Shown one piece after another: positions 44,148-55,729 of a stretch of 64,000 nucleotides of DNA (the first letter of the stretch is position 1; every line of letters starts with the position of its first letter). The stretch comes from Voacanga thouarsii (taxonomy: Eukaryota > Streptophyta > Magnoliopsida > Gentianales > Apocynaceae), in NCBI GenBank assembly GCA_026120185.1, contig JANUWF010001053.1, positions 1,138,501-1,202,500 on the forward strand, given 5' to 3'. The position numbers and the translations under genes were made by a program. The notes under the pieces are model-generated. The model saw nothing but the letters and a program-made list of their open reading frames with translations, was not told where the DNA came from and made no database searches.

Positions 44148-45588
44148 GCTCTTGATGCATAAATTTTGAGTGTATAAAAATCATTAAATTTAAATCCATC
44201 CCTTAGCCAAGTTTTAATTAAAATATTAATCCTAAAATACACATACGAGCAAGTATACTCTTCCCAAGCATAGTATAAGGAATTAATGAGTATCGGTCCT
44301 CAAAGGAAGAAGTACACACTAATCACTTTTCATTCATTATTTAAGAAACTAGATACAATGATAAGATAGTAAAAAGAAAAAATAAAGAAATATGCACAAC
44401 TCAAGGATGTACGAATATGCAATTTAGACAACTGTCCAAGCATAAATGGCCATGAATCATTTAGCAACTATCTCAATTAATTATTATCTTGGCACCATGA
44501 AGGAATATAAAGTAGAATTCAATAATTTCCCAAGTCATAAAACCACTTATACAGACTTCACTTCTTTTCTAATCCACATAATCACTATCTCTTCATTAAA
44601 TTAGCAGATTTCCCAATCAAACCAACAAATCCAAAAAATACATTAAACTCTATTCCTCATAAATTAATCTTATGCTCTAGGTGATAATAAGCATGAAATT
44701 AGTCAATAACTCTATACACTAGGCGAAATCAACTAATCTTTGATTACTTCGATTTATCTTCTTATCTGCGTTTCCTAAATCAATTAAGATCTAGCATATA
44801 TGAAATCAATACAATGAACTTCTAACATCATTTCTCAAATCATTTAGAAGAAAATACATTAATAACCAATGATAATAAGTAATCAAATACGAAGGATGAT
44901 AGAAAATTGATCAAATAACTAAATTAATCCAAAAACTATGAATCCTAAAACAATGTCAAATTACAAATAAAAAATTAAATGCATCATTATCCTAGAAAAA
45001 GAAAACAAAGGCAAAAGAAAGAATTCATAGGAAAGCCCTTCTTTATCTTTTTAGAAACCTTCTTGAATAGTGCTCATTGAATGATGAATCTCTCATTTTA
45101 AGTGTTTGGAAGTTTTGATCCTTGGATTCAAACATTTGTCTTGTATTTTTCTTGTTTAAATAGGCTTCCAAGAGGCCAAAATTTGTTCCCTAAGAGTTCT
45201 AGACTAAGTAGAGATTGGAAAATACAAAAACTCTTGGGACATTACCCAATCTCCATATAATTGGAAAATTCGCAAACATGGGACAGAGTAGAGTCGGCGC
45301 CGACAGTGCTTTGGCCAGCCTGGTCATACTCTATTTTTTAGATGAAAATTCCATTGTTCTTCCAAATTAGGGTCGTCACCGATTTCGTAGGTCACGGCGA
45401 GTGCTGACCGTGCTCTGACGACGACGGTTTCGATATTTTTTCATTATTTTCTACAATAAAAGTCCAAAACATCTTTTCAAGGGTAAAATATCAAATATGT
45501 AGGAATATGCCTAGTAATTACACCAAATGTATCACAAAACACCTCAAATAACCAGAAAAATATAGATAACTTTTGCCCTATCAGCTCT
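44148..45588 (-). mobile_element. Athila-like solo LTR with perfect target duplication
   Basis: LTR 44153-45583 (1431 bases). Read on the minus strand it begins TGATAGGGC and ends TTTATGCATCA. GCTCT at 44148-44152 and GCTCT at 45584-45588 form the target duplication. It lies in gag of the CRM-like element. The palindrome at 45293 and TATA-like TATTTAAA at 45161-45154 match the U3 layout of the element at 13974. No gene. Confidence 0.93.
45293..45304. repeat. GGCGCC-centred palindrome in Athila-like solo LTR
   Basis: GTCGGCGCCGAC is a perfect 12-base palindrome, 279 bases from the LTR start on the minus strand, the same place as palindrome 1 of the 13974 copy but with different arms. Confidence 0.9.
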
Positions 45589-46175
45589 CATGAACATTAC
45601 CTCCATTTCTTTATGGTAATCTTTCACATTTTGTTATCTTGTTTGAAGGATTAAAGTTTTTCGTAAAAATCATTGTAATGATCAAGTAAAACAAACCTCG
45701 CCCGTATCATGTCTTTTAAGAAATTCCTAGTGGCCACAGGTTGAACTCCCATTTATACTCCTTGTGTGCAAACTTGATCCTACCAAACCAAAGTATACTT
45801 AGAAATCTGAAGATCACCAATCTCACATTTGTCATTACACTATAAGTATGGTATTCAAAGAAAAATTCCATCTCATTTTCTCACTCAAAATACAACTAGG
45901 GTTACTTTTCCCATAGAATGTAGGGATCTTCAATTTTATGTACTTTATTTCCCATTCTTCATCATTTCCCTCTCTTCTTCTTCCATGATTCCCAAATCTT
46001 CTATTTTGTTCCACAAAATCTTCCTCATACTCTCCTTCTCCCAATCACTAGCTACCATATATTCTCACTCTAGCCTTCTCATACCGTTCCCTCCATTCTT
46101 TCTATATATCCTACCTCATCCTTCTTTCATACCTTGCCTACCTCTTATAAAAAGATCTTATTAGAATCCTCCAAT
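45589..46175 (-). pseudogene. gag N-terminal part, CRM-like element
   Basis: A frame at 46044-45835 reads NRRFGNHGRRREGNDEEWE, then IKYIKLKIPTFYGKSNP. The KxKIPxFxGKxxP motif marks the start of the chromovirus capsid region. Beyond this the gag continues, broken, on the other side of the solo LTR. Confidence 0.75.
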
Positions 46176-46341
46176 AGAGTACTTATCCCAAGCTTTCCCT
46201 TATTATTCATACAGTATAGGAGTGTGGATGTCACCCCTTATTCTAGTGCTGAGGATATCTAGGTGCTCTTGCCCTCTTCTTTGAACTACAGTAGAAGATT
46301 GGCCATTTGATTTCGTAAATATGTCAAATCCCTTATCATAG
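46176..46341 (-). other. 5' leader remnant of CRM-like element
   Basis: No feature seen. It ends where the Tekay LTR begins (CATAG/TGTAACACC). Confidence 0.4.
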
Positions 46342-49300
46342 TGTAACACCCCACTACCTATGCCCTATTAGGGCTGGAGATATCGGCCCATCCATAGGAG
46401 AAGGGGTCTTTATAACGAGGCACACAAAATAAAATAAAAGAAATACTTCAAATTTTAACTTATTACAACCCAGCAATACATGAAAAAATTCAAAAATAAA
46501 TATTTTCTACTGTCTCTCAAAAGCAATACATAGGAAAAATAATAGAGAGTGTTCAAGACATAGGCAACATTCTAGCTAATGACCTTCACAGCAAGATCGA
46601 CCTGAAAACATGGTATAAAAGGTGGTGAGATAAAAATATCAGTAAGCCCGTGTGTTCTTTGAGTGTTTCAAGTAAAATAGTTCATGTATGCAAGTTGTAA
46701 AAGTTTCATAAAAGAAAGTGTTGACAAGCATTAAATAAATATCATAAATGAAGAGTGGTGTTTTCCTTTCCAAATCATACGTATGCATAATAAATACAAC
46801 CACTCAGTAAAGGTAGCCATGGCACCACACGTTGTGCACCATGTCAATATACCGATTAGAATGCCACACATTGAGCATACTGACACAAGGTAGGTGTACA
46901 GCTTACCAAGTGAGATACTCTTCCATCTCTACACCCAAACTTATCGGTTGTGTAGTTTGAAAACATACAGTCCACTTTGACTGATCTTGCTAGCTCGGAT
47001 CGGTAGGACCTACCAGACTGGCATCCTATCCGGGAAGGACGCACCCCTCAGAGGTGGCCACCTACAAAGAGACTTACCCTAACCCTTCAAAGACTATTCC
47101 TAGTAGTCTACCCTTATTGAGTACTCAACGTTATTTGTTCCACTTGGGAGAAAAAGTGATCATACAATGATTTACTTGAAAGTAGCAATTATGGTTTCTA
47201 AACTTCTTGCCAAGTTGCTTTTATGAAAAGTTTAGTGTTTTGTGTAAAATCGTTTGCTTAGTTTTAAATAGCTTACTTGATTAAAAAAAAAAGAAAAATT
47301 GTTCATAATTGCTTTATGGTACAAATTCTCATATACAATGAGTTGGCTTGCCACATTTGGTCTTCAAATGACTCCATGCAAGAATTTCCCTGATCCTTTG
47401 CTCTTCTTGAATTTAAAAAACCTCCAAGGTCAATCTAACCCTGCCTGGGATAAACACAAGGCGTAAGATATTATTCGGACCATATCTACCTTACATAAAC
47501 AATCCCTAGTTCAACTGGTCACAACCACAACTAACCATGATCGTAATGTCTTAGGCTTTAACACTAGTTGATAAAATATTTTATAAAATAAATCTACCTT
47601 GATGGGTTATAATAACCAGGGGTTTTAAAATAAATTATGAATATTATTACTAATAAATAAACTAGTGTTAAATATTGAATACTACTAAGTCCTAAATAAT
47701 ATTGGTAAATGGTAATATTTAAATAGTATTATTATTATGAATAATAAATTACACTTTAATTTTTAATTATTAATTAATAGATAATAAATAACCAATAAAA
47801 TTAATAATAAATGAATTATACTTAAATTTTAATTAATTAATAATAAATAATATTTATGGATATAGGTAAAAGTTTTAGTAAGGCTAATTATTAGGGTCTA
47901 CAAGACCATTTGACATTAATTAACTCTAATATTCTATTATTTACTATTATTATATATTTTTTAAATAAAAGATTTTATTGATTTAACAAATAAAAAATAT
48001 TAATATTTTTATTAATATTCTATCTCGCAACCTTCCTAGTAAGTTCGAATTTTATAGATTAAATATAATAATTCTAATTAAAGTAATAAAATTTGTTAAT
48101 AAAAATAATTTTAGAATTAACAAAGAAAATAATCTTTTACCATGATTTCCTATTGATAGAAAAGTTTTCATGAACACATTCCCAAATATTAAATAATATG
48201 CTAATCCTTTCATGAAAATATACTTGAATTAACATATACTAACACATGGCCAATCTCCTAGTAGACATAATCATCATCCATGGCTTTATTGAAAATTAAG
48301 AACATAAAGGCCTAATCATCATTGGTGTTATAACATCTATCATGCATCAAAACATCCATAAATCTCTTTAACCATGATGAGCTTATATTAATTCAAAAGA
48401 AAAATCCATAAGGCCTAATCATAAATTTCAACTCTCATGTCCGAACTCCATCCCCTTCATCCACATATATATACTCAATCCCCCATTTATATTCAATCTT
48501 ACTATCAACTTCTAAGAGACACGAATCCAAAAATTAAAAATGATGATTCAAAAAGAAATACTTGATAGATGATAGCTTGATAAAGGCTTCTTGATTAGTG
48601 ATGGTCCATGCGAGCTTGAGAGCCTTTTGGTGGTCTGAAAAATAGCCATGGTTGATCATCACCATTTCAGCCAAGAGAGAGAGAGAGAGACGAATGGCAT
48701 TAGAATGGAATATTAAAAGTTGAGTAGAAGAGAAAGAACAAAGAGGTTTTTCTTGTTTAATCTTTTGATGTTCTTGGAACCTTCAACAAAAAAACTGGTT
48801 TTGATCCATTTGAAAATTCTGGTTTGCATGATTTTGTGTTATAATGACCAGAAATAAAGACTAAGGATTAAATATGAGTGATCAAGAGTATTTGGGATTG
48901 ATTGGAAATGTTTAGGATAGGTTTAGGCTTGAAGGGGTGAAGTGTGTGTTCTTAGTATTCTTGGTGTTCTTGAGAGAGCTTAAGTTAAAATGGCTAGAGA
49001 ATTGCAAGAAATGTTGTTGGCCGAATGGCCTAGTTTAGATAGGAGTTTTGGTTTAGCAAGAAGGAGAGAGAAGTGTTCAGTTTTTTTGAAATTCAAATGG
49101 AGGAAAATGAGGAGTTGTTTAAGGTAGAGGATTAATTAATGGTGGTTGTTCATGGGAGGTCTCTTACTCTTCAATGGTGTAAAGCTGAACAAGCTAGTCT
49201 TAATGCTAGGAATGGAGGTTCGTTCAGCTTATAATGCTGGCCGAAACTTAGTCTATAATTGTAGAGAAATTCTTGTTTGATCAGTTTCTATAAGAGTGTT

Positions 49301-50203
49301 TTAATGGAGCAAAAAATCTGGAATTAGTTTGAAGTTCAAATGAATTTTGGATAGAGTAATCTTAGGAACTTTTTGAAGAGTGATCATGGAGTCCAAACAC
49401 TCAAGGTTAGTGTGGGGGTCAATGGTGTTCAGTCCAGGGCTGAACAAGGTCTAATTTCCAAAGGTTTGAATGCAAGTTTTAGGCCTTTGCCTTGAGAAAC
49501 TAAGCTGGAAATTTTCTGGTTTTCAATGCTTCAAGAATACCTAGAATGGAGATGGTTTTTGGTGCAGAATTTCCTGCTTTCTTTGGCCCGATTTGTAGCT
49601 GATTTTTTTTGAGGATGTTTGAAGGTCTTTTAATGGTCTTTTATTCACAGAATTTTTTTGGAAATAAAACAATGGATTAATGGATAAAAGATAGTTTAAA
49701 TTATAAAGATGTTAGGACAAGGCTAGAGAAATTAAAGGGGACAAGAATTCCTCTCGATTTCTTTTTAGGACATGATCACATGGTCAAGACATTATCTTCA
49801 TGTCTCCCTTAAGATAACATTCTTATCTTTAAGGAATGTAAGAAAATCAAAAATTCAAACATAGTTAAGATAATCATATATAAAACTCAAGTGATGGGAT
49901 TTGAACTCAAGACCTTAGGGGTTAAATCACACAGCTCTAACCACTTAACCATACTAACTCTTGTTCTTATTTTCTCACCCAATTAGTTTTCTTATCTAAA
50001 CCTCAAGCCTTCGTTCTATTTTGACTTCAAGCAAAATTACTTTTTTACCTTTTCTACCCAACAAGTATAAATAAGCCATTTATCCTCTAAACTCCAATTC
50101 TAAGCCACATAAAATCATTCAAAAAGTATATTTTTATGCAGAATGACATGATATGCATCCCATCCCCCTTACTCTAAGGCTGGCTTTAGGTGGGGGTTTC
50201 ACA
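46342..50203 (-). repeat. 3' LTR of Tekay copy 4
   Basis: Minus-strand LTR starting TGTGAAACCCC at 50203 and ending GTGTTACA at 46342, 3862 bases. It has the tRNA-like module (49963-49895), palindrome TTGAGTACTCAA (47117-47128), acceptor 1 (47445) and acceptor 2 (near 46600), but both donor sites are mutated (GATTAAAC near 48760; GGAAAT near 47390). No gene. Confidence 0.9.
49895..49963 (-). promoter_or_regulatory. tRNA-like A-box/B-box module, Tekay copy 4
   Basis: Minus strand TATGGTTAAGTGGTTAGAGC then TTGAGTTCAAATCCC. The B-box flanks TGAG and CCCA pair at three of four positions. Confidence 0.5.
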
Positions 50204-50216
50204 TCCTCCCCTCCTT
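50204..50216 (-). other. Polypurine tract, Tekay copy 4
   Basis: Minus-strand AAGGAGGGGAGGA directly before the 3' LTR start, the same as in copy 2. Confidence 0.9.
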
Positions 50217-51530
50217 AGAAGAATTTCGACCCGAAATTCAGGCATACCTTTATCTCAGATCAGGATACTTCCGTTTTACCCACTCTTCCATTTTCCATGT
50301 GGCTTCTTGCTTGCCATGCTGCTCCCACTGTACCTTCACCATAGGAATCTACTTGTTCCGGAGAGTCTTGATACTTCGGTCTAGAATTTTCACGAGTTTC
50401 TCCAATTTGCTCAAGTCGGGTTGCAATACCAATGGCTCACTATTCAAAACATGTCCGGGGTCGGCATTGTACTTTTTTAACTGTGACACATGAATCACAT
50501 TGTGCATTCCTGTCGACCCATCCGGCAAATCTAGTCGATACGCCACCAGTCCAATTCTTTTCTTTATCGGAACCAGTCCCAAATACCTTGGATTCAGCTT
50601 CCCACCTTTCAGATGCTTTACAATTCCTCTATTCAGTGTCAACCTTAAGAACATACTATCTCCTACTTGAAATTCCAACTCTCTCCGCCTATCGTCCGTA
50701 TAACTCTTTTGTCGGCTTTATGCCGTTTTCAACCTTTCTCTGATCAGCTTGAATTTTGTCCAACATTTATTGAACGCAGACTTCTCCAGACTTGCTTATG
50801 TGGCCGTCCTCTGAACAACTCCAGCGTAGAGGTACTCTACACTTACGTCCATGCAATGCTTCTTGCGGGGCCATTCCAATCGAAGACTGATAGCTATTAT
50901 TATATGCCAATTCTGCATACGATACATATTCAATCCACTTATCCCTAAAATCCAATACACAGGCTCTCAGCATGTCTTCTAATATTTGAATAACCCTTTC
51001 CTACTGACCATCGATTTGCGGATGCGCCGTTGTACTAAAATTTAGACTAGAACCCATTGATTCTTGAAACTTGCCCCAAATTCGGGATGTAAATCTCAAG
51101 TCTTGGTCAGACATAACACTCGAAAGCACTGCATGCAATCTGACTATTTCTCACACGTAGGTCTGAGCTAACTTCTCCATTGAATCCCTTACATTCACTG
51201 GTATAAAATGCGCTAACTTGGTTAAACGATCTACCACTACTCATATGGCATCCTTTTGGGTCCTTGCCATACGGAGTCCAGTAACGAAGTCCATGGTCAT
51301 CTCTTCCCATTTCCATTTAGGTACTGGTCATAGTTGCAACAATCCTGCCGACTTTTTATGCTCTCCTTTAACTCTATAATAGATCACACATGTCGAGACA
51401 TACTTAACCATGTTCTTCTTTATTCCAAGCTACTAATAAGCCCTTTTCAGGTCTTGATACATTTTCACCTCTCCGGGATGAATTGCATACTTGCCTTTAT
51501 GTGCCCCCTCCAAAATCCTATCCTTCAACT
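50217..51530 (-). pseudogene. Integrase with chromodomain-like tail, Tekay copy 4
   Basis: From the right: HPGEVKMYQDLKRAY, a decayed zinc-binding end, MDFVTGLRM with the first Asp, VMSDQDLRFTS with the second Asp, and the Glu region HPQIDGQ-stop-ERVIQ. A frame at 50973-50767 has YNNSYQSSIGMAP and ALHGRKCRVPLRW. The frame at 50678-50349 has MEFQVGDSMFLR, LNPRYLGLVPIKKRIG and VYHVSQLKKY-like text, then LVKILDRSIKTLRNK, VKVQWEQHGKQEATWKMEEW. The last stretch is the chromodomain-like tail. All three catalytic residues are present but stops and frameshifts break the frame. Confidence 0.9.
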
Positions 51531-51779
51531 AGGGCTTATCAGGTACACACAGACGATCTTGAAAATACAAAACTCTCGTTTCATCCTGACAGAAATCATT
51601 GCCTTGTCGTTTAAGCTCTTTATCCTTCAAAAGTTGAAATTCTACATTACTTTGCCGAGCTTCGATGATTTCCCTCATTAGATCCGGCATCAATCTCATG
51701 TTGCTAACAATAATCCTCTCTTCCTGCACTTCCACTCTTCTATCCAGCACGTCTTGGACCGCTTGAATCTCTTACACTC
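51529..51779 (-). pseudogene. RNase H-integrase linker, Tekay copy 4
   Basis: Open frame of 73 residues with VSNMRLMPDLMREIIEARQS and TRVLYFQDRLCVPDKP, matching the linker of copy 1 ([11 protein letters not shown]). No catalytic motif is expected here. Confidence 0.8.
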
Positions 51780-52200
51780 TCAGCTTGGCCATTTTGACTT
51801 TACGGCTCGGGCATCAGCAACGATGTTAGCTTTCCCAGGGTGGTAGTTGATAGGGTAACGATACTCTTCCAAAAATTCCATCCATCTCCGCTGCTTCAAA
51901 TTCAAGTCCTTCTGGGTGAAGATGTACTTCAAGCTCTTGTGATCAGTAAACACTTCATATGCAGCTCTATACAAGTAATGCCGCCATTTCTTTAAAATAA
52001 ATACAATGGCAGCTAGCTCCAAATTATACGTGAGATAATTGACTTCATGAGGCTTCAACTTCTGCTAAGCATAGGCGATTACCTTCCTATCCTGCATTAA
52101 TACGTCCCCCAAACCTTCCTTTAAAGCATTAGTATACAACGCGTAAGGTTTACCCCCTCTGGCAATCTAAACACGGGTGTTGTCATTAACCTTTGCTTCA
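51780..52200 (-). pseudogene. RNase H, Tekay copy 4
   Basis: [40 protein letters not shown] and [12 protein letters not shown] are clear at 52058-51780. The first catalytic Asp region near 52140 is frameshifted. After VADA one base is lost relative to ALSRK, giving a shifted end. Confidence 0.88.
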
Positions 52201-53010
52201 GCTATTGGAAACTATTTTTGCATTTCTCATTCCAGACAAAGGGTACGTCCTTTCTCAACAACCGGGTCATAGGCGATTCTAGCGTTGAGAACCCTTTAAT
52301 AAACCTCCTATAGTAGTCGGCTAGTCCCAATAAGCTTTGAATCTCCGTGATGTTTTCTGGTTGTTTCCAGTCTGAAACTGCTTCAACTTTTGCTGGGTCC
52401 ACCTTGATTCCATCCTTGGTTACCACATGGCCAAGAAATGACACACTATCTAGCCAAAACTTGTACTTGATAAATTTGGCATAAAGCTTGTGCTCTCTTA
52501 GCTTTTCTAATACCAGTTTCAAATGTTCTGCATGATCCTCGAGATTCTTAGAGTATAAGAGTATGTCATCGATGAAGACCACCACGAACTTATCTAAGTA
52601 GAGATGGAAAACTCGATATATCAAATCCATAAATACCGCTGGTGCATTTGTCACCCCAACAGGGATCACCACAAACTCGTAGTGACCATATCTTGTGTTG
52701 AAGGCCGTCTTGGGAATATCCTCCTCTTTTATCCTCACTTGATAATATCCTTGCCTTAAATCTAATTTGGAATAACAACTGGATCCTTGCAACTGGTCGA
52801 ATAGCTCGTCAATTAACGGTAGATGATACTTATTTTTTATGGTCAAGTTGTTTAACCATCGGGAGTCGATACATAATCTCAAGGTCCCATCCTTTTTATT
52901 CACAAATAGTACTGGAGCTCCCTAGAGTGATGTGCTACGTCTTATGTAACCTTGCTTCACCAATTCCTCTAGCTGCTCCTTTAATTCCTTCAATTCTGCC
53001 GGTGCCATCT
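52201..53010 (-). pseudogene. Reverse transcriptase, Tekay copy 4
   Basis: A 233-residue open frame (52903-52202) holds [57 protein letters not shown], the catalytic [27 protein letters not shown] and the thumb/connection [20 protein letters not shown]. It is the longest intact enzyme frame in the window and retains both catalytic aspartates. A stop near 52925 and the broken neighbours leave it outside a complete polyprotein. Confidence 0.95.
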
Positions 53011-53690
53011 GATATAGGGTTCAAGACACCGGTTCTACTCCTAGAACTAGATCAATAGTGAACTTAACTTCTCAGTTGGGAGGTAGAAAAGTGATTTCCC
53101 CAGGGAACATGCCAGGAAAATCTCTTACCACATCCGTATCTTTGAGAGTGCACTGATCCTTTGGCTTATTTATCATATAGGCCAAATATCCTTGACATCC
53201 TTGCTTCAACAATTTCTGGGCTTTTGCCCTAACTATAAAAAACATCAACTCTTTTACTCTCTTGCTATTGAACTCCAACACATCGCATCCCGGTCTAATG
53301 AACTGAACAGACTTATTCTTACAATCTATTTTAGTCCCATGCTTATCCAACCAATCTGTACCCAGAATCAAGTTATAGTCATCAATAGCTAAGACTATCA
53401 AATCTCCCTCCAAACTTTCTCTCCCCACTTCAATCTTACAATTCTGCACATACCGATTGCTTGCACCATTTTCCCTATGGGCGTACTCACCAATAAGGTA
53501 AAAGGTAGTTCTACTCCATCCCAACCTAAATGATATGCACAATTCTTGTTTAAATAGGAATGGGTGGATCCATGGTCTATCAATGCATTAATGGAATGAC
53601 TTTAGATAGTAAACATACCTTCTACCACCACTGCATCTGCTCCAACCTCCTCCCGATTGAGAGCGAAAACCATTGCTTTCACCTGCGGCT
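53011..53690 (-). pseudogene. Aspartic protease and linker, Tekay copy 4
   Basis: A frame at 53583-53398 has MIDHGSTHSYLNKNCAYHL, where DHGST is the active site (copy 1 has DPGST). The overlapping frame at 53542-53072 has YNLILGTDWLDKHGTKIDC, LMFFIVRAKAQKLLKQG and DVVRDFPGMFPGEI. The two frames show one frameshift near 53460. A frame 53690-53600 contains the N-terminal VFALNREEVGAD. Confidence 0.88.
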
Positions 53691-54805
53691 TCTGAGTTCC
53701 ACTTTCGAAGGCTCCTGCAACATTGGCTTGATTGGCTCCCTTTGTCTGAGCTTAATTTTCCTTGCGCGATTCAGAGAAGTTTAGGGCAGGCGTTTCGCAG
53801 ATGATTCAGGTCTCCACAGTGGTAGCATTTCCACTCAACTCCTCAAGACCAACAATTTTTATCTATGTGGCCTATTTTTCCTGCAGTGTCAGCATAATGG
53901 AAGATTCTGAGCAGGACCAACTGGTGCCGTTCATGCTTGCTTCCCTCGGTTCTGCCATTACTGGATGGTAAGCCTCTTATTGGGTTGCTACATCTGGTAA
54001 GGTCTCGACGATTGTCTTGGCGGCAAGAAAGGTCTTGGTACCATCTTGCTGTGATCCTCGATCTCAATCCGGGTCGCTGCGTCTACGGCCCCTGAATAAG
54101 TCATTGGTGGAGAAGGTGCCAACGCCCTTCTTAACTCCTATCTCAATCCGTTAACAAATTGCCTTGTTCTATTCTGCTCAGTATTCACCAGCCTTTTGCA
54201 GTATTTTGATAACTAAGTAAAACATGCCGCATACTGTGTCATAGTCATGCCCCTTGCTTCAGATTCTAGAATTTGTCTTCTCTTTTCTCCACTATCCACT
54301 AAGGGATATATTCGGCTCTGAATGCCTCCATGAAGTTAGCCCATGTCCATTCCTGATCGATCATCTTCCAGTCATCTTGGACTCGTTGCCATCATGCCCG
54401 AGCTGGGCCTCTCAGTCGAAATGCAGCAAATTTCACCATTCGTTTCTCAGTGTACTAGATAGTAGTGAAGATGTCCTCCATCTATTCCACCCACTATTCT
54501 GCTTTCTGATCTTGCTTGGCTTCTCCCAAGAAGATAGGAGGATGAAATTTTAGAAATCTCTCCAATGCTTCATCTTCCACCTTTGGATTCCTCTGCACTG
54601 TCAGGGTTTGCAGAATCTCGGTTATTTTGTGGAATGCTTGCCCCATAGTTACTCTGACCAGTTCTTCCGATACCATTTTTGGCTCTGGTTTATTCTCATC
54701 TCCCCGGTTTGTTGACGACAATTAAATTGCATCAAGCTCCGAAATCATGGGTTCGGCCTCAAGAACCCTTTTACTGGATGTGGTTGCATGACGCTTGGGT
54801 GCCAT
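53691..54805 (-). pseudogene. gag, Tekay copy 4
   Basis: Start codon at 54805 gives MAPKRHATTSSKRVLEAEP. Downstream are VTMGQAFHKITEILQTL, VEDEALERFLKFHPPIFLGE, KRMVKFAAFRLRGPARAWWQ and the capsid motif TWANFMEAFRAEYIP. The start aligns with MSPKRHVATSG at 62491. A stop after LDAI near 54722 and several later ones break it. Confidence 0.88.
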
Positions 54806-55069
54806 TCTAAACCATGCCCGAAATAATGAGTTTAGGGAACAAAGTTTGAAGTATTCAAATTGAGCATGCATTCACATTCAGTTTTAAGCTAAAGAAAATT
54901 AGATGCAAATTTTGTATAAAGAATTGCATATTTTCAAAATTAGAGTACACCCAGTACTCTTATTTGCATAAATCTTGAAATAAAGCAATGAACATAAATG
55001 GATTCCTAGCACAGGAGTTTATTGAAAGCTGTAAAGAAAACGTCCTAAGCATAGCAAAGCTTAGCCTCT
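54806..55069 (-). other. ORF0-gag spacer, Tekay copy 4
   Basis: 264 bases between the leader ORF stop and the gag start. The plus-strand copy has 274. No feature seen. Confidence 0.6.
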
Positions 55070-55419
55070 CTAATCCTCATCAGAGTATTCAATGTCAGCA
55101 TCATACAACCATCCTCTTGAATTCCTAGCAAAGTCTATCCCTGCCCCATTCACGAACCCATAGTCTATTAGCTCCTTCCCGGGTCTCCTAGAACTCTCCC
55201 CGGTTTCAACCTGATTGGGAGAGGGTACAAAAGAAGGTCTAAGTGGAGGTTTATAGCCTATCTCCTCCGGGTCATCACTATCAGCACTCAAATCAATCAC
55301 GGAGAAATGTGGGAGTAGGACATATTCCATGTTAATTTTTTGATCTTTAATATCAGTAACAAAGTCTATTATAGGTATTGGAGGTGACTCAATAATCTGA
55401 ACCTCATCATCACTGCTCT
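55070..55419 (-). CDS. Acidic leader ORF (ORF0), Tekay copy 4, N-terminus cut
   Basis: An uninterrupted frame from the element junction to a stop at 55070, about 116 residues. It reads SSDDEVQIIESPPIPIIDFV, then INMEYVLLPHFSVIDLSADS, PLRPSFVPSPNQVETGESS and RGWLYDADIEYSDED. It matches the frame at 61752-62216 along its length. The protein is acidic and proline-rich with no membrane segment or domain I recognise. The apparent N-terminal MVGFHK is an artefact, because those codons belong to the LTR of the invading element. Confidence 0.65.
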
Positions 55420-55660
55420 TGTGAAACCCCACCAAAAGCCAACCCTAAAGTAAGGGGGTCGGAATGCATATCATATTACTTTGCATGAATATACATGTTT
55501 TTGAATGATTTTATGTGCTTTAAAATTATGATTTATAGGCTAAAAGCTAAGTTATGCTTATTGAGTAGGAAATGGTAAAATGATAATTTTTCTTGAAGTC
55601 AAAATAGGAAGATAGCTTGAGAATTAAAAAGGAAGAATATTTGAGAGAGAAAATAAGAAC

Positions 55661-55729
55661 AAGAGTTGTTATAGCTTAATGGTTAGAGCTTTGGAATTAA
55701 TCTCTAAGGTCATGAGTTCAAATTTCATC
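55661..55729 (+). promoter_or_regulatory. tRNA-like A-box/B-box module, Tekay copy 5
   Basis: ATAGCTTAATGGTTAGAGC then ATGAGTTCAAATTTC. GCTT and GAGC pair fully as a D-stem, and TTGGA with TCTAA pairs (one G-T) around a seven-base loop like an anticodon arm. Of the six copies this folds best. Confidence 0.5.

Larger units (their letters stand above)
41048..46341 (-). mobile_element. CRM/Reina-like chromovirus, truncated at both ends
   Basis: On the minus strand: gag start near 46170, zinc knuckle, protease, linker, reverse transcriptase, RNase H and integrase up to the first catalytic motif, where it is cut at 41048. Both LTRs are missing: the 5' side is replaced by a Tekay LTR at 46342. A solo LTR of the Athila-like family sits in gag. 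Protease and linker match those of the element at 29103-32481. Confidence 0.85.
46342..55419 (-). mobile_element. Tekay-type element, copy 4 (no 5' LTR)
   Basis: Minus strand. The 3' LTR is 46342-50203, followed to the right by polypurine tract, chromodomain-like tail, integrase, RNase H, reverse transcriptase, protease, gag and the leader ORF, which is cut at 55419 by the start of another Tekay element in the opposite orientation. The rest of the leader, primer site and 5' LTR is expected beyond that element, outside the window. It inserted in the 5' leader of the CRM-like element. This copy gives the most complete coding region of the family here. Confidence 0.9.

Noticed and set aside
45829..46164. 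A 111-residue plus-strand frame
   Set aside because: It is antisense to the chromovirus gag start, which carries the KLKIPTFYGK motif on the minus strand.
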